Shown: one piece after another, positions 1 through 6,570 of the stretch
Position numbering within the stretch: position 1 is the first letter of the stretch
How the letters are laid out: the number at the start of each line of letters is the position of its first letter
DNA from: Bacteroidota bacterium
GTDB lineage: Bacteria; Bacteroidota; Bacteroidia; Bacteroidales; Prolixibacteraceae
NCBI GenBank assembly: GCA_023488865.1
Contig: JAMDDG010000137.1
Span: forward strand, 1 to 14,584
Length of the DNA: 14,584 bases
Direction: 5' to 3'
Program-made: the position numbers and the translations under genes
The notes under the pieces: model-generated
Told to the model about the DNA's origin: nothing
The model's database searches: none
The model's input: only the letters and a program-made list of their open reading frames with translations

Positions 1-173
1 AATGACCCCTAACGTTTATTCCGCTACAAACATTCGCCTATACAAAGAATTTGGAAGTAAAGAGACAGATTTGTTGCGTGTTAGATGGTTATAAACGTAT
101 ATAATATTCATTAATTACCAAAGCTTTAGGCAAAAAAATTACGCGGGCAAAGTTCGGCCTTGCGGGAAAACAA

Positions 174-255
174 GCCGGTAGAAACGTTGAAATTGTTTGC
201 GTATATTGTCCCGTACAGGACAACAGAGGGTTGTTTTTCCCCCGTTTCTACCGGC
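174..255. repeat. palindromic REP/MITE-like element, copy 1
   Basis: Seen directly: a 13-bp perfect inverted repeat, GCCGGTAGAAACG (174-186) and CGTTTCTACCGGC (243-255), encloses a second, central inverted repeat TTGTCC-CGTACA-GGACAA (206-223). The GGTAGAAA / TTTCTACC arms, the central GTCCCGTAC, and the distances between them (31 and 29 nt) match the element at 1279-1363 (30 and 29 nt), so the two are copies of one family. Degenerate small hairpins may extend it on both sides (about 147-163 and 260-274). There is no coding capacity. It most resembles non-autonomous, hairpin-rich interspersed elements mobilised by a transposase elsewhere; that reading is inference. The rest of 1-319 shows no convincing gene. 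Confidence 0.6.
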
Positions 256-319
256 CCTTGGTCCCTAACGAACCTTTAATTAACCTAATCCGGAGTGAAT
301 ATTTTTCCGGAATGCAGGC

Positions 320-691
320 TCACGCTTTTACCTTTGCGGCCCGTGCCGTATCGTCCACTTCGAAACCGTATTCGCCCAGGACTTTAGGGGTTTGGCGATA
401 AGCGCCTAACAACAGATCGCGGCTTGCTTTGACCGATTCGGTAATTTCACCTAACAGCAGGTCGCGTTGCCGGTAGGCCTCTTCTGCTTGCCGTGTGAAT
501 TCTTCGGCCTGTCTATGTAGCTGTAAACAAGGCGCTACGGTTGGCCCGTTGTCCGCCCATTTGTGGGATACCATCGCGTTCAACGGCGATGAAGCAGCCA
601 AACTGGTGTGTTTCTGGTACACTTTTGCTGCTAAATCCAATAATTCTTCAGCGTTTTTTGGGATATTAACCCGGTAAGATGAATTTGCCAT
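320..691 (-). CDS. small alpha-helical protein of unknown function
   Basis: A 123-residue soluble protein with no signal peptide or membrane segment. I recall similar uncharacterised proteins from Bacteroidota, but no function is known to me. The N-terminal third (YRVNIPKNAEELLDLA, then a Lys/His stretch) leads into SHKWADNGP around residues 42-50. From about residue 58 to 100 it looks like a long charged helix: RQAEE occurs twice 7 residues apart (60-64, 67-71), a heptad spacing that suggests coiled coil, and RDLLLG occurs twice 15 residues apart (76-81, 91-96). The tail is polar (EVDDTARAAKVKA). The start ATG at 691 is the first residue of the conserved-looking part. It stands alone between a palindromic element and a 63-bp tandem repeat, an accessory setting. 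No promoter was recognised. The even codon composition and good helix pattern make a real gene likely; the role is unknown. Confidence 0.7.
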   Translation of the reverse strand: MANSSYRVNIPKNAEELLDLAAKVYQKHTSLAASSPLNAMVSHKWADNGPTVAPCLQLHRQAEEFTRQAEEAYRQRDLLLGEITESVKASRDLLLGAYRQTPKVLGEYGFEVDDTARAAKVKA

Positions 692-760
692 ACTTTACTG
701 ATTTTAAAAGTTAATAATATAGATAAAACACCCTCAGTTTAGTTCGAAATCGTCGAATTC

Positions 761-973
761 ATGCCCAATATCACCGAAATCATGCCCGCTACCCCCTCCG
801 TCGGGCTCAATATTGCCAATATTCAGTCCATCACCGGTGAAATCGTGCTCTACACCCCCTCCGTCAAGCTCAACATTGCCAATGTTGAGCCCAACACCGG
901 CGAAATCGTGCCCGTTACCCCCTCCGTTGAGCCCAACATTGCCAAAATCATGTTCTATTTGAATATGAAATAG
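761..973 (+). CDS. possible 70-residue repeat peptide, doubtful gene
   Basis: An ATG-started frame that runs through the 63-bp tandem repeat, so the product is about three copies of a 21-residue unit of the form T-G-EIV-P-x-TPSV-x-LNIANVEPN. Because 63 is a multiple of 3, the frame is kept open by the repeat itself, which weakens the case for translation. No signal peptide, ribosome-binding site or promoter is evident, and I do not recognise the peptide. It could be a real low-complexity peptide or only a minisatellite that happens to be open. It is divergent from the unknown gene ending at 691, with 69 bp between the two starts. Confidence 0.22.
   Translation: MPNITEIMPATPSVGLNIANIQSITGEIVLYTPSVKLNIANVEPNTGEIVPVTPSVEPNIAKIMFYLNMK
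776..951. repeat. 63-bp tandem repeat (minisatellite), about 2.8 units
   Basis: Seen directly: the landmark ACCCCCTCCGT starts at 791, 854 and 917, exactly 63 bp apart, and each is preceded 15 bp upstream by GAAATC (776, 839, 902). Between landmarks the units share CTCAA(C/T)ATTGCCAAT and similar blocks, with scattered substitutions, so they have diverged. The first unit is preceded by a partial GAAATCGTC-like copy at about 751. The minus strand of each unit carries a G-rich run (ACGGAGGGGGT). The array sits in the upstream region of the minus-strand gene at 320-691 and could affect it, but nothing in the sequence shows that it does. Confidence 0.85.
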
Positions 974-1235
974 TCCGGATCAACGGAATTGCCTCCTTAT
1001 CTACAAAAAAATTTTAATTGTGATTTTCTCCGAATTGGTAGAATTCATTGAAATTTGGCATTAAATAGGTTTATGGATAGGAGCAGGCTTAACGCAATAT
1101 TTAATTTTTCAAATTTTGTTCGTGAATAAATACAAATAGCTTCATTTATTAAAACAAAATCTTTTCTTACAGTAGCTAAGGCAGATATAATATTATTTAA
1201 TTGTATCCTTTCCCCCCATTATTTTGTTAAAACTT

Positions 1236-1407
1236 AGAGACCGTTTAAATTTATTTTTTAAATCCCAATAGGGATTTAATGTGGGTAGAAAATCGACAGA
1301 TGGTGATTATTTCGTCCCGTACGGGACGAAATGGTCTATCAATCATTTCCTTTCTACCCACATATTATGCCTCTGGCATATTGATTTTGAAAATTTAAAC
1401 AGTTTCT
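1236..1407. mobile_element. MITE/REP-like element of nested palindromes, copy 2
   Basis: Nested symmetry seen directly. Outermost are near-perfect terminal inverted repeats at 1236-1252 and 1391-1407 (15 of 17 match; core GTTTAAATTT / AAATTTAAAC). Inside are a left hairpin TTAAATCCC-AATA-GGGATTTAA (1258-1279) and a right hairpin TATGCC-TCT-GGCATA (1366-1380). Next are 13-bp arms ATGTGGGTAGAAA (1279-1291) and TTTCTACCCACAT (1351-1363). At the centre lies a 24-bp perfect palindrome (1309-1332, half-site ATTTCGTCCCGT). The arms and centre match the element at 174-255 in sequence and spacing. No transposase is encoded and no clear target duplication is seen at the ends. It ends 19 bp past the ribonuclease Z stop and may also act as a transcript-end structure, though no U-run follows. 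The sequence from 974 to 1235 is AT-rich with no gene I can support. Confidence 0.65.
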
Positions 1408-1426
1408 GCTGATAATTATAAACCTT

Positions 1427-2341
1427 CTACAAGTCATAGCAATCTCCGTCGTTCGCAGCCAGCGTTTCCGGGAAAATCGCCCGGGCTTCTTCCAACAAGG
1501 ATGAAACGCTCTTGTACCTTGACGAAAAATGACCAATTACCAGCTTCTTTACACCGGCTAATTTTGCCAGTTCCGCCGCCTGGACAGAAGTAGAATGAAA
1601 CGTTTTTCTGGCCAGATCGGCAAGGTCGCCGGAAAAGGTTGCCTCATGGTAGAGCAGGTCAGCTCCCGCGATAATTGAGACTATATCCTTTTTAAAAATT
1701 GTATCCGTGCAAAAGGCATAACTTCTGGTCGGGTTAGCCGGGAGTGTAAGTTCTTTGTTTGGAATAACCGATCCGCCGGCAAGGATCAGATCGGCCCCGT
1801 TTTTAATATTTGACCGCTGTGATACAGGCACGTCATATCTTTCTAAGGCATGTTTGTCCAGATGAAGTTCTGTGGGCAATTCCTGAAAAAGGAACCCGCA
1901 GCAGGACACCCTGTGCTTGAGTGGAAAAGAGGTAATCCGGATTTTTCTGTCTTCGAAAATGACCGAGGTTCGCCGAAAATTCAAGGGATGATATATGACT
2001 TTCAGGTCTGTAATTTCATTCATAAACTTCATCATCCCTTCCATCATCAGCTGAAGATCGGAATGGGCATGAATGTGCAACTCCCCTTTTTTACCATAAA
2101 GTACCAGTGAAGAGATCATTCCCGGTAAGCCATAAATATGGTCACCGTGCAGATGGGAAATGAAGATATGGTTGATCCGCCCCATTTTAAACCCAAACTT
2201 TCTCAGCTGAATCTGGGCGCCTTCGCCACAATCAACGAGGAAAAGCTGTTCATTGAACCTGACAACCTGTGAAGTTGGGAAACGCTGTGCGGTTGGCAAT
2301 GCAGAACTGCTTCCAAGGATGGTAACTGAAAAAGAATTCAT
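1427..2341 (-). CDS. rnz: ribonuclease Z (tRNA 3' endonuclease)
   Basis: A 304-residue zinc-dependent metallo-beta-lactamase-fold nuclease that trims the 3' end of precursor tRNAs in the cytoplasm; the length is normal for the short bacterial form. The metal site is complete: HLHGDH at residues 63-68, then H143, D213 in CTDT, and H271 in GHFSSRY. H249 in TFHSTS and the YHEATF motif at 231-236 are also typical of the family. The N-terminus (VTILGSSSALPT, then FLVDCGEGAQIQL) is the expected start, so the ATG at 2341 is well supported. A terminator separates it from the STAS gene upstream, so it probably has its own promoter. TATATCTG at 2346-2353 on the minus strand is a weak candidate, but it would leave almost no leader. 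A palindromic element lies directly downstream. Confidence 0.96.
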   Translation of the reverse strand: MNSFSVTILGSSSALPTAQRFPTSQVVRFNEQLFLVDCGEGAQIQLRKFGFKMGRINHIFISHLHGDHIYGLPGMISSLVLYGKKGELHIHAHSDLQLMMEGMMKFMNEITDLKVIYHPLNFRRTSVIFEDRKIRITSFPLKHRVSCCGFLFQELPTELHLDKHALERYDVPVSQRSNIKNGADLILAGGSVIPNKELTLPANPTRSYAFCTDTIFKKDIVSIIAGADLLYHEATFSGDLADLARKTFHSTSVQAAELAKLAGVKKLVIGHFSSRYKSVSSLLEEARAIFPETLAANDGDCYDL

Positions 2342-2392
2342 ATCTCAGATATAACAACGGATTGAGCAGAAAATTCAATCTTTCAAATATAA

Positions 2393-2420
2393 AAAAACCC
2401 GGCCAAATGACCGGGTTTTT
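2393..2420 (-). terminator. intrinsic terminator after the rpsA-STAS transcript
   Basis: A perfect 10-bp stem, AAAAACCCGG (2393-2402) pairing with CCGGGTTTTT (2411-2420), around an 8-nt loop. On the minus strand the GC stem is followed by a run of T, the classic form. It lies 28 bp past the STAS stop codon and 51 bp before the ribonuclease Z start, so it should end the rpsA-STAS message. The symmetric A and T runs mean it could work in either direction. Confidence 0.88.
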
Positions 2421-2447
2421 ATTTGTTTCGATTCAGTATTCCTGAAT

Positions 2448-2786
2448 TTACAGAAAGAGCTTCTTCGCTTCCGCCTTCGTGTGGGTAACCGATAACAAGG
2501 AGTCGAACCCGATGAGGTCCATCATCTCTTTAATCTGTTTGGAGAGTCCGTACAAAACGAACTTCCCGTTTGCCCCATTACAAAGTCGGTTGCCAAATGA
2601 AAGTACACTCATTCCGGAAGAATCGCAGGAGTGGCAGCTGGAGAGATCGACCAATATGTTTTTTTCACCATTTTCGACAATTACAACCAACTCCGATTTA
2701 AAACCGGGGGCCAGCAAGGAATCCAATTTTTCGTTGAGCACCTTGATACTGGTATACGATTCTTCTTTTTGAATACTGAAATTCAC
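2448..2786 (-). CDS. STAS-domain anti-sigma-factor antagonist
   Basis: A 112-residue single STAS domain of the SpoIIAA/RsbV type. Such proteins bind an anti-sigma or switch-kinase partner when unphosphorylated and release it when a conserved serine is phosphorylated. The signature DLSSCHSCDSSGMSVL is present, with DSSG at residues 55-58 as the predicted phosphorylation motif. I chose the GTG start at 2786, giving (V/M)NFSIQKEESYTSIKVLNEKLD, which is where homologues begin. The longer ATG frame from 2840 adds a basic stretch that overlaps the end of rpsA and looks like out-of-frame S1 coding. The GTG lies 4 nt after the rpsA TAG, so translation is likely coupled to S1. No kinase, phosphatase or sigma gene is in view, so its partner is unknown. 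The strong terminator follows. Confidence 0.88.
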   Translation of the reverse strand: MNFSIQKEESYTSIKVLNEKLDSLLAPGFKSELVVIVENGEKNILVDLSSCHSCDSSGMSVLSFGNRLCNGANGKFVLYGLSKQIKEMMDLIGFDSLLSVTHTKAEAKKLFL

Positions 2787-2790
2787 TTCC

Positions 2791-4848
2791 CTATTTCTTC
2801 TCGTTTTCTTCCATTTGTGTACGTAAAGCAGCCAACTCACTGATGTCGCCGAGGGTTGTCTTCTCGATGTTATCTTTTACCGGCTTAACACTTTTGGGAG
2901 CCTGTTTGGTGGCTGTTTTTTTCTTGGCCGTATCTTCCGTTTTCTTTACATCTTCGTAAACACGGGAGTGGGAAAGAATGATCCTCTTGGCTGATTTTGA
3001 GAATTCAATTACTTTGAACTCCAGTTTCTCATCCATTTTTACGTGAGATCCATCTTCTTTAACCAAGTGGCGCGGGGTTGCAAAACCCTCAACTCCATAA
3101 GGAAGAGAGATTACTGCGCCTTTGTCGAACAGGTCGATGACGGTACCTTCGTGAATAGAATCAACCGTGAAGATGGTTTCGAATACATCCCATGGATTTT
3201 CTTCCAACTGTTTGTGGCCCAAGCTCAACCGGCGATTTTCCTTGTCGATGTCAAGTACTTGCACTTCAATTTCAGAACCGATAGAGGTAAACTCAGAAGG
3301 ATGTTTGATTTTCTTGGTCCAGCTCAGATCACTGATGTGGATCAGGCCATCTACGCCTTCTTCAATTTCTACAAAAACACCAAAGTTGGTGAAATTGCGG
3401 ACTTTGGCGGTGTGCGAGGTACCGATCGCGTATTTGGTTTCGATTTGTGCCCACGGATCGTTCTTCATTTGCTTGATACCCAATGACATTTTGTGCTCGT
3501 CACGGTCGAGGGTAAGAATGGTAGCTTCAATCTCATCGCCTACCTTCAGGAAGTCCTGAGCAGAACGAAGGTGTTGTGACCAGCTCATTTCCGAGACGTG
3601 GATCAACCCTTCCACCCCGGGGGCGATTTCGATAAATGCGCCGTAATCAGCGATAACAACAACTTTACCTTTGACTACATCCCCAACTTTGAGCTCAGCG
3701 CTTACATTATCCCATGGATGGGGTGCCAATTGTTTTAAGCCAAGTGCAATCCGCTTCTTCTCATCATCGAAGTCGAGGATAACCACATTGATTTTTTCAT
3801 CAAGCTGGACGATCTCGTTCGGATGGGCCACGCGGCCCCAGCTGAGGTCGGTAATGTGGATCAATCCGTCTACGCCGCCAAGGTCGATAAATACCCCGTA
3901 GGAAGTGATATTTTTAACGGTACCTTCGAGTACCTGTCCTTTTTCGAGTTTAGAGATGATGTCTTTTTTCTGTTGCTCCAATTCAGCTTCGATAAGCGCT
4001 TTGTGGGATACAACGACATTCCTGAATTCGTGGTTGATCTTAACCACTTTGAATTCCATCGTTTTTCCGACATAGATATCATAGTCGCGGATCGGTTTAA
4101 CATCAATCTGAGATCCTGGTAAGAATGCTTCGATGCCGAATACATCCACAATCATACCGCCTTTCGTACGGCATTTGATAAATCCGGTAATAATTTCGTC
4201 GTTTTCGAGGGCAGCATTGACGCGGTCCCAGCTGCGCATGGCCCGGGCCTTTTTGTGTGAGAGGGTTAGCTGGCCTTTTTTATCTTCGAGAGTTTCAACA
4301 TAAACCTCAACTTTGTCTCCAACTTTTAGGTTAGGGTTGTACCTGAATTCGTTGACCGAAACAATACCATCGGATTTGTAGCCGATGTTGACTACTACTT
4401 CACGTTTGTTCATCGAGATAACGATCCCGTCAACGCACTCTTTCTCCTGAAGGATAGAGAGGGTATTGTCGTACATCTCGGTCATGGCTTGTTTTGAAGA
4501 GGTGCCTTCTGTGGGTTTCTTATCTTCAAAAGCATCCCAGTCAAATTCCTCTTCCGTTGCAACAGCTTCAACAGGTTCAACAACGGCGGTTTTTTCTGCT
4601 GCAGCCTTTTTAGTTTTTGCTTTAGGTTCCTTGACAACAGCCTCTTTTTCTGCTGCTACAGGCTCCTCAACTACTACATTTTCTTCAACCACCGGCTCGG
4701 CTGCAATTTCTGCAACTACCGGTTCTACTACATCCGCGGTAGTTTTTGCTACTTCAGGAGTCTCTTCTTTTACTTCAGGAGCAACGGGCCCGACAGCAGA
4801 ATTTTCCGCTGCCTCGTTTAACTCCGGATTTTCGTTGATCTCACTCAT
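2791..4848 (-). CDS. rpsA: 30S ribosomal protein S1
   Basis: A 685-residue S1 with six S1 (OB-fold RNA-binding) repeats at roughly 134-202, 220-285, 304-372, 389-459, 475-545 and 562-628. Repeats 3 to 5 are the most canonical (for example GVFIDLGGVDGLIHITDLSW and its relatives). S1 binds mRNA on the small subunit and aids initiation, which matters in Bacteroidota, where Shine-Dalgarno pairing is weak. Residues 1 to about 110 form an acidic, Val/Glu/Ala/Pro-rich extension, probably disordered, which makes the protein longer than the roughly 557-residue E. coli protein. The C-terminal 55 residues are lysine-rich. The ATG at 4848 sits about 40 nt after a strong predicted promoter. The downstream STAS gene starts 4 nt past the stop, so the two are cotranscribed. 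Confidence 0.97.
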   Translation of the reverse strand: MSEINENPELNEAAENSAVGPVAPEVKEETPEVAKTTADVVEPVVAEIAAEPVVEENVVVEEPVAAEKEAVVKEPKAKTKKAAAEKTAVVEPVEAVATEEEFDWDAFEDKKPTEGTSSKQAMTEMYDNTLSILQEKECVDGIVISMNKREVVVNIGYKSDGIVSVNEFRYNPNLKVGDKVEVYVETLEDKKGQLTLSHKKARAMRSWDRVNAALENDEIITGFIKCRTKGGMIVDVFGIEAFLPGSQIDVKPIRDYDIYVGKTMEFKVVKINHEFRNVVVSHKALIEAELEQQKKDIISKLEKGQVLEGTVKNITSYGVFIDLGGVDGLIHITDLSWGRVAHPNEIVQLDEKINVVILDFDDEKKRIALGLKQLAPHPWDNVSAELKVGDVVKGKVVVIADYGAFIEIAPGVEGLIHVSEMSWSQHLRSAQDFLKVGDEIEATILTLDRDEHKMSLGIKQMKNDPWAQIETKYAIGTSHTAKVRNFTNFGVFVEIEEGVDGLIHISDLSWTKKIKHPSEFTSIGSEIEVQVLDIDKENRRLSLGHKQLEENPWDVFETIFTVDSIHEGTVIDLFDKGAVISLPYGVEGFATPRHLVKEDGSHVKMDEKLEFKVIEFSKSAKRIILSHSRVYEDVKKTEDTAKKKTATKQAPKSVKPVKDNIEKTTLGDISELAALRTQMEENEKK

Positions 4849-4896
4849 TTTAAAATTCTCTTAAAATTAATAAATTAGACATTATTTTGAACGGCG

Positions 4897-4927
4897 CAAA
4901 GGTAGGATTAATTCTTTAAACTTCAAA
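4897..4927 (-). promoter_or_regulatory. Bacteroidota-type promoter of rpsA
   Basis: On the minus strand TTTG (4927-4924) is followed after exactly 19 nt by TACCTTTG (4904-4897), matching the known Bacteroidota primary-sigma consensus TTTG-N19-21-TAnnTTTG in full. Transcription would start near 4890, giving a leader of about 40 nt before the rpsA ATG. The rest of 4849-5133 is AT-rich; no clear promoter was found for the divergent CYTH gene. Confidence 0.85.
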
Positions 4928-5133
4928 CTATCGGGCCAAAAATTTACATCTTACTAATATGCTGATTTACAAATATTTTCTATGCAACAATCCGGGAAAT
5001 TCTACCTGATTTTAACATCTTCTTTAAACGTTGAAAAGAAGGGCCGCAAGCTGGTTTGGTAAAATTTGGTTATCTTCCGGCAATCAAGAAAGAAACTTAA
5101 GATAAACACTCGATTGAAAATTATTAAAACATT

Positions 5134-5604
5134 ATGGCACAGGAGATTGAACGAAAATTTCTGGTCTTAAACAACCATTATAAAGCAGAAGCGCACCAAA
5201 CGTTCAGAATCAAACAAGGATATCTCTCCACAAACCCTGAACGATCTGTAAGGATTAGAACAAAAGGGGAATCAGGTTTTCTGACCGTCAAAGGGGCGGC
5301 TAACGAATCAGGCATTGCCAGGTTTGAATGGGAAAAAGAAATATCCGTTCGGGAGGCCGAAGAACTTTTGCAGATTTGTGAACCGGGAATGATCGATAAA
5401 ATACGCTATGAAATCAAATTTGGGAATCACACGTTTGAAGTAGATGAATTTTTCGGCAACAACCTGGGGCTGGTAGTCGCTGAGGTTGAACTTTTACAGG
5501 AAGACGAATTTTTTTCAAAACCAGGCTGGTTGGGACAAGAGGTTTCAGGAGATGTCAGGTATTATAATTCGATGTTATCCCGGCATCCTTATAACTCCTG
5601 GTAA
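5134..5604 (+). CDS. CYTH-domain (triphosphate tunnel) protein
   Basis: A 156-residue CYTH protein, the superfamily that folds into a beta-tunnel and binds triphosphates with divalent metal. Members include inorganic triphosphatases, thiamine triphosphatases and class IV adenylate cyclases. The defining ExExK is at residues 4-8 (EIERK). Other tunnel-lining charges are in place: R40 and R42 (VRIR), K53 (TVKG), E65 and E67 (FEWEKE), K89 and R91 (DKIRYEI), D104 and E105, and E117 and E119 (AEVEL). The size and the GYLSTNPERSVRIR segment fit the short bacterial group related to tripolyphosphatases; cyclase activity is less likely but cannot be excluded. It is divergent from rpsA and 73 bp upstream of the RmlD gene, possibly in the same transcript. 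The substrate is inferred only at superfamily level. Confidence 0.9.
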   Translation: MAQEIERKFLVLNNHYKAEAHQTFRIKQGYLSTNPERSVRIRTKGESGFLTVKGAANESGIARFEWEKEISVREAEELLQICEPGMIDKIRYEIKFGNHTFEVDEFFGNNLGLVVAEVELLQEDEFFSKPGWLGQEVSGDVRYYNSMLSRHPYNSW

Positions 5605-5677
5605 AAAATCAGCTCGGGATAACCGCTTTTCTATTACTTTTACCTCACCCAACAGAAACTTTCAATAAAGCAATGGC

Positions 5678-6553
5678 ATGAAGATTATCGTCACAGGATC
5701 AAAGGGTCAGCTCGGTCGTTCAATTCAGGAACTTTCATCAGGCTATACCGGGCTCACTTTCGTTTTTACGGATATTGAGGAGCTGGATATTTGCGATACG
5801 GAACAGGTCAACGCATTTTTTGTTTCAGAAAAACCCTCGGTGGTTGTCAATTGTGCCGCATACACAGCCGTTGACAAAGCCGAAAAAGAGGCGGCGCTTG
5901 CTGAAAAGATCAACCACCATGCAGTGGCCAACCTGGCCCGTGCCTGCAAGAAAACAGGGGCAAGGCTCATTCATATTTCTACTGATTACCTCTTTGACGG
6001 GAATAAGTCGACACCTTACCAGGAGAACGACATTGTCAGGCCCAGATCGGTCTATGGAATTACAAAATTAGAAGGGGAAACGGCCATTTTACGCACTGAA
6101 ATACAATCAATTATTATCCGTACTTCCTGGTTGTATTCCGCCTACGGAAATAATTATGTAAAGACGATGTTGCGCCTCGGCAGGGAAAAAGATCAGTTGG
6201 GCATCGTCTGCGATCAGGTGGGCACGCCAACCTACGCCGGTGATTTAGCCAAAGTACTGCTCGATATTCTGCAAAAGACCTCCGCGGATAGCAAAAACTT
6301 TGTTTCAGGCATTTATCATTATTCGAACGAAGGGGTAGCCAGCTGGTACGATTTCACCAAAGCCATTTTCGAATATACGCCTGAAATTAATTGCAAGGTT
6401 AACCCCCTTGATACCCTTGCTTATCCTACTCCAGCCGTCCGGCCGGCCTATTCTGTTTTGAATAAATCAAAAATCAAGACTACTTTTGGCATCCGGATCC
6501 CTTATTGGAGGGATAGTTTGAAATTGTGTCTTGTCAAATTAAGCGAAGATTAA
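5678..6553 (+). CDS. rfbD: RmlD-type NAD(P)H-dependent sugar reductase (dTDP-4-dehydrorhamnose reductase)
   Basis: A 291-residue extended short-chain dehydrogenase of the RmlD family, which reduces dTDP-4-keto-L-rhamnose to dTDP-L-rhamnose for cell-surface glycans. It has the nucleotide-binding glycine motif GSKGQLG (7-13), NCAAYTAVDKAE (58-69), STDYLFDG (101-108), the catalytic Y126 and K130 in VYGITKLEGE, and RTSWLYS (148-154). The length is typical. The other dTDP-rhamnose genes (rmlA, rmlB, rmlC) are not in this window, so the exact sugar substrate rests on family membership. The ATG at 5678 puts the glycine motif at the usual distance. The phosphohexomutase starts 17 bp downstream, so the two are probably one operon supplying activated sugars. 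Confidence 0.9.
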   Translation: MKIIVTGSKGQLGRSIQELSSGYTGLTFVFTDIEELDICDTEQVNAFFVSEKPSVVVNCAAYTAVDKAEKEAALAEKINHHAVANLARACKKTGARLIHISTDYLFDGNKSTPYQENDIVRPRSVYGITKLEGETAILRTEIQSIIIRTSWLYSAYGNNYVKTMLRLGREKDQLGIVCDQVGTPTYAGDLAKVLLDILQKTSADSKNFVSGIYHYSNEGVASWYDFTKAIFEYTPEINCKVNPLDTLAYPTPAVRPAYSVLNKSKIKTTFGIRIPYWRDSLKLCLVKLSED

Positions 6554-6570
6554 AAAACAAATGAATACAG

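Noticed and set aside
2..94. A 30-codon plus frame at the left edge (ATG at 2, ending VRWL) that could be the tail of a gene entering the window.
   Set aside because: Too short to judge, no recognisable motif, and the sequence upstream is not available.
1045..1218. A 57-residue open stretch on the minus strand (ending SINLFNAKFQ) with protein-like composition.
   Set aside because: No ATG or plausible alternative start with context, AT-rich, no family recognised. It may be a decayed fragment but cannot be supported.
2787..2840. Extended N-terminus of the STAS protein from an ATG at 2840.
   Set aside because: It overlaps the last codons of rpsA, encodes a basic stretch unlike the family, and the GTG at 2786 gives the normal start.
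3043..3486. Long plus-strand open frames opposite rpsA (also around 3167-3559, 3671-3901 and 4466-4864).
   Set aside because: They are antisense shadows of a well-supported S1 gene, with low-complexity products mirroring its codons.
5040..5133. Promoter for the CYTH gene (TATCTTCC or TAAAATTTG near 5060-5080).
   Set aside because: Neither has a TTTG element at the right distance, so the call would be guesswork.
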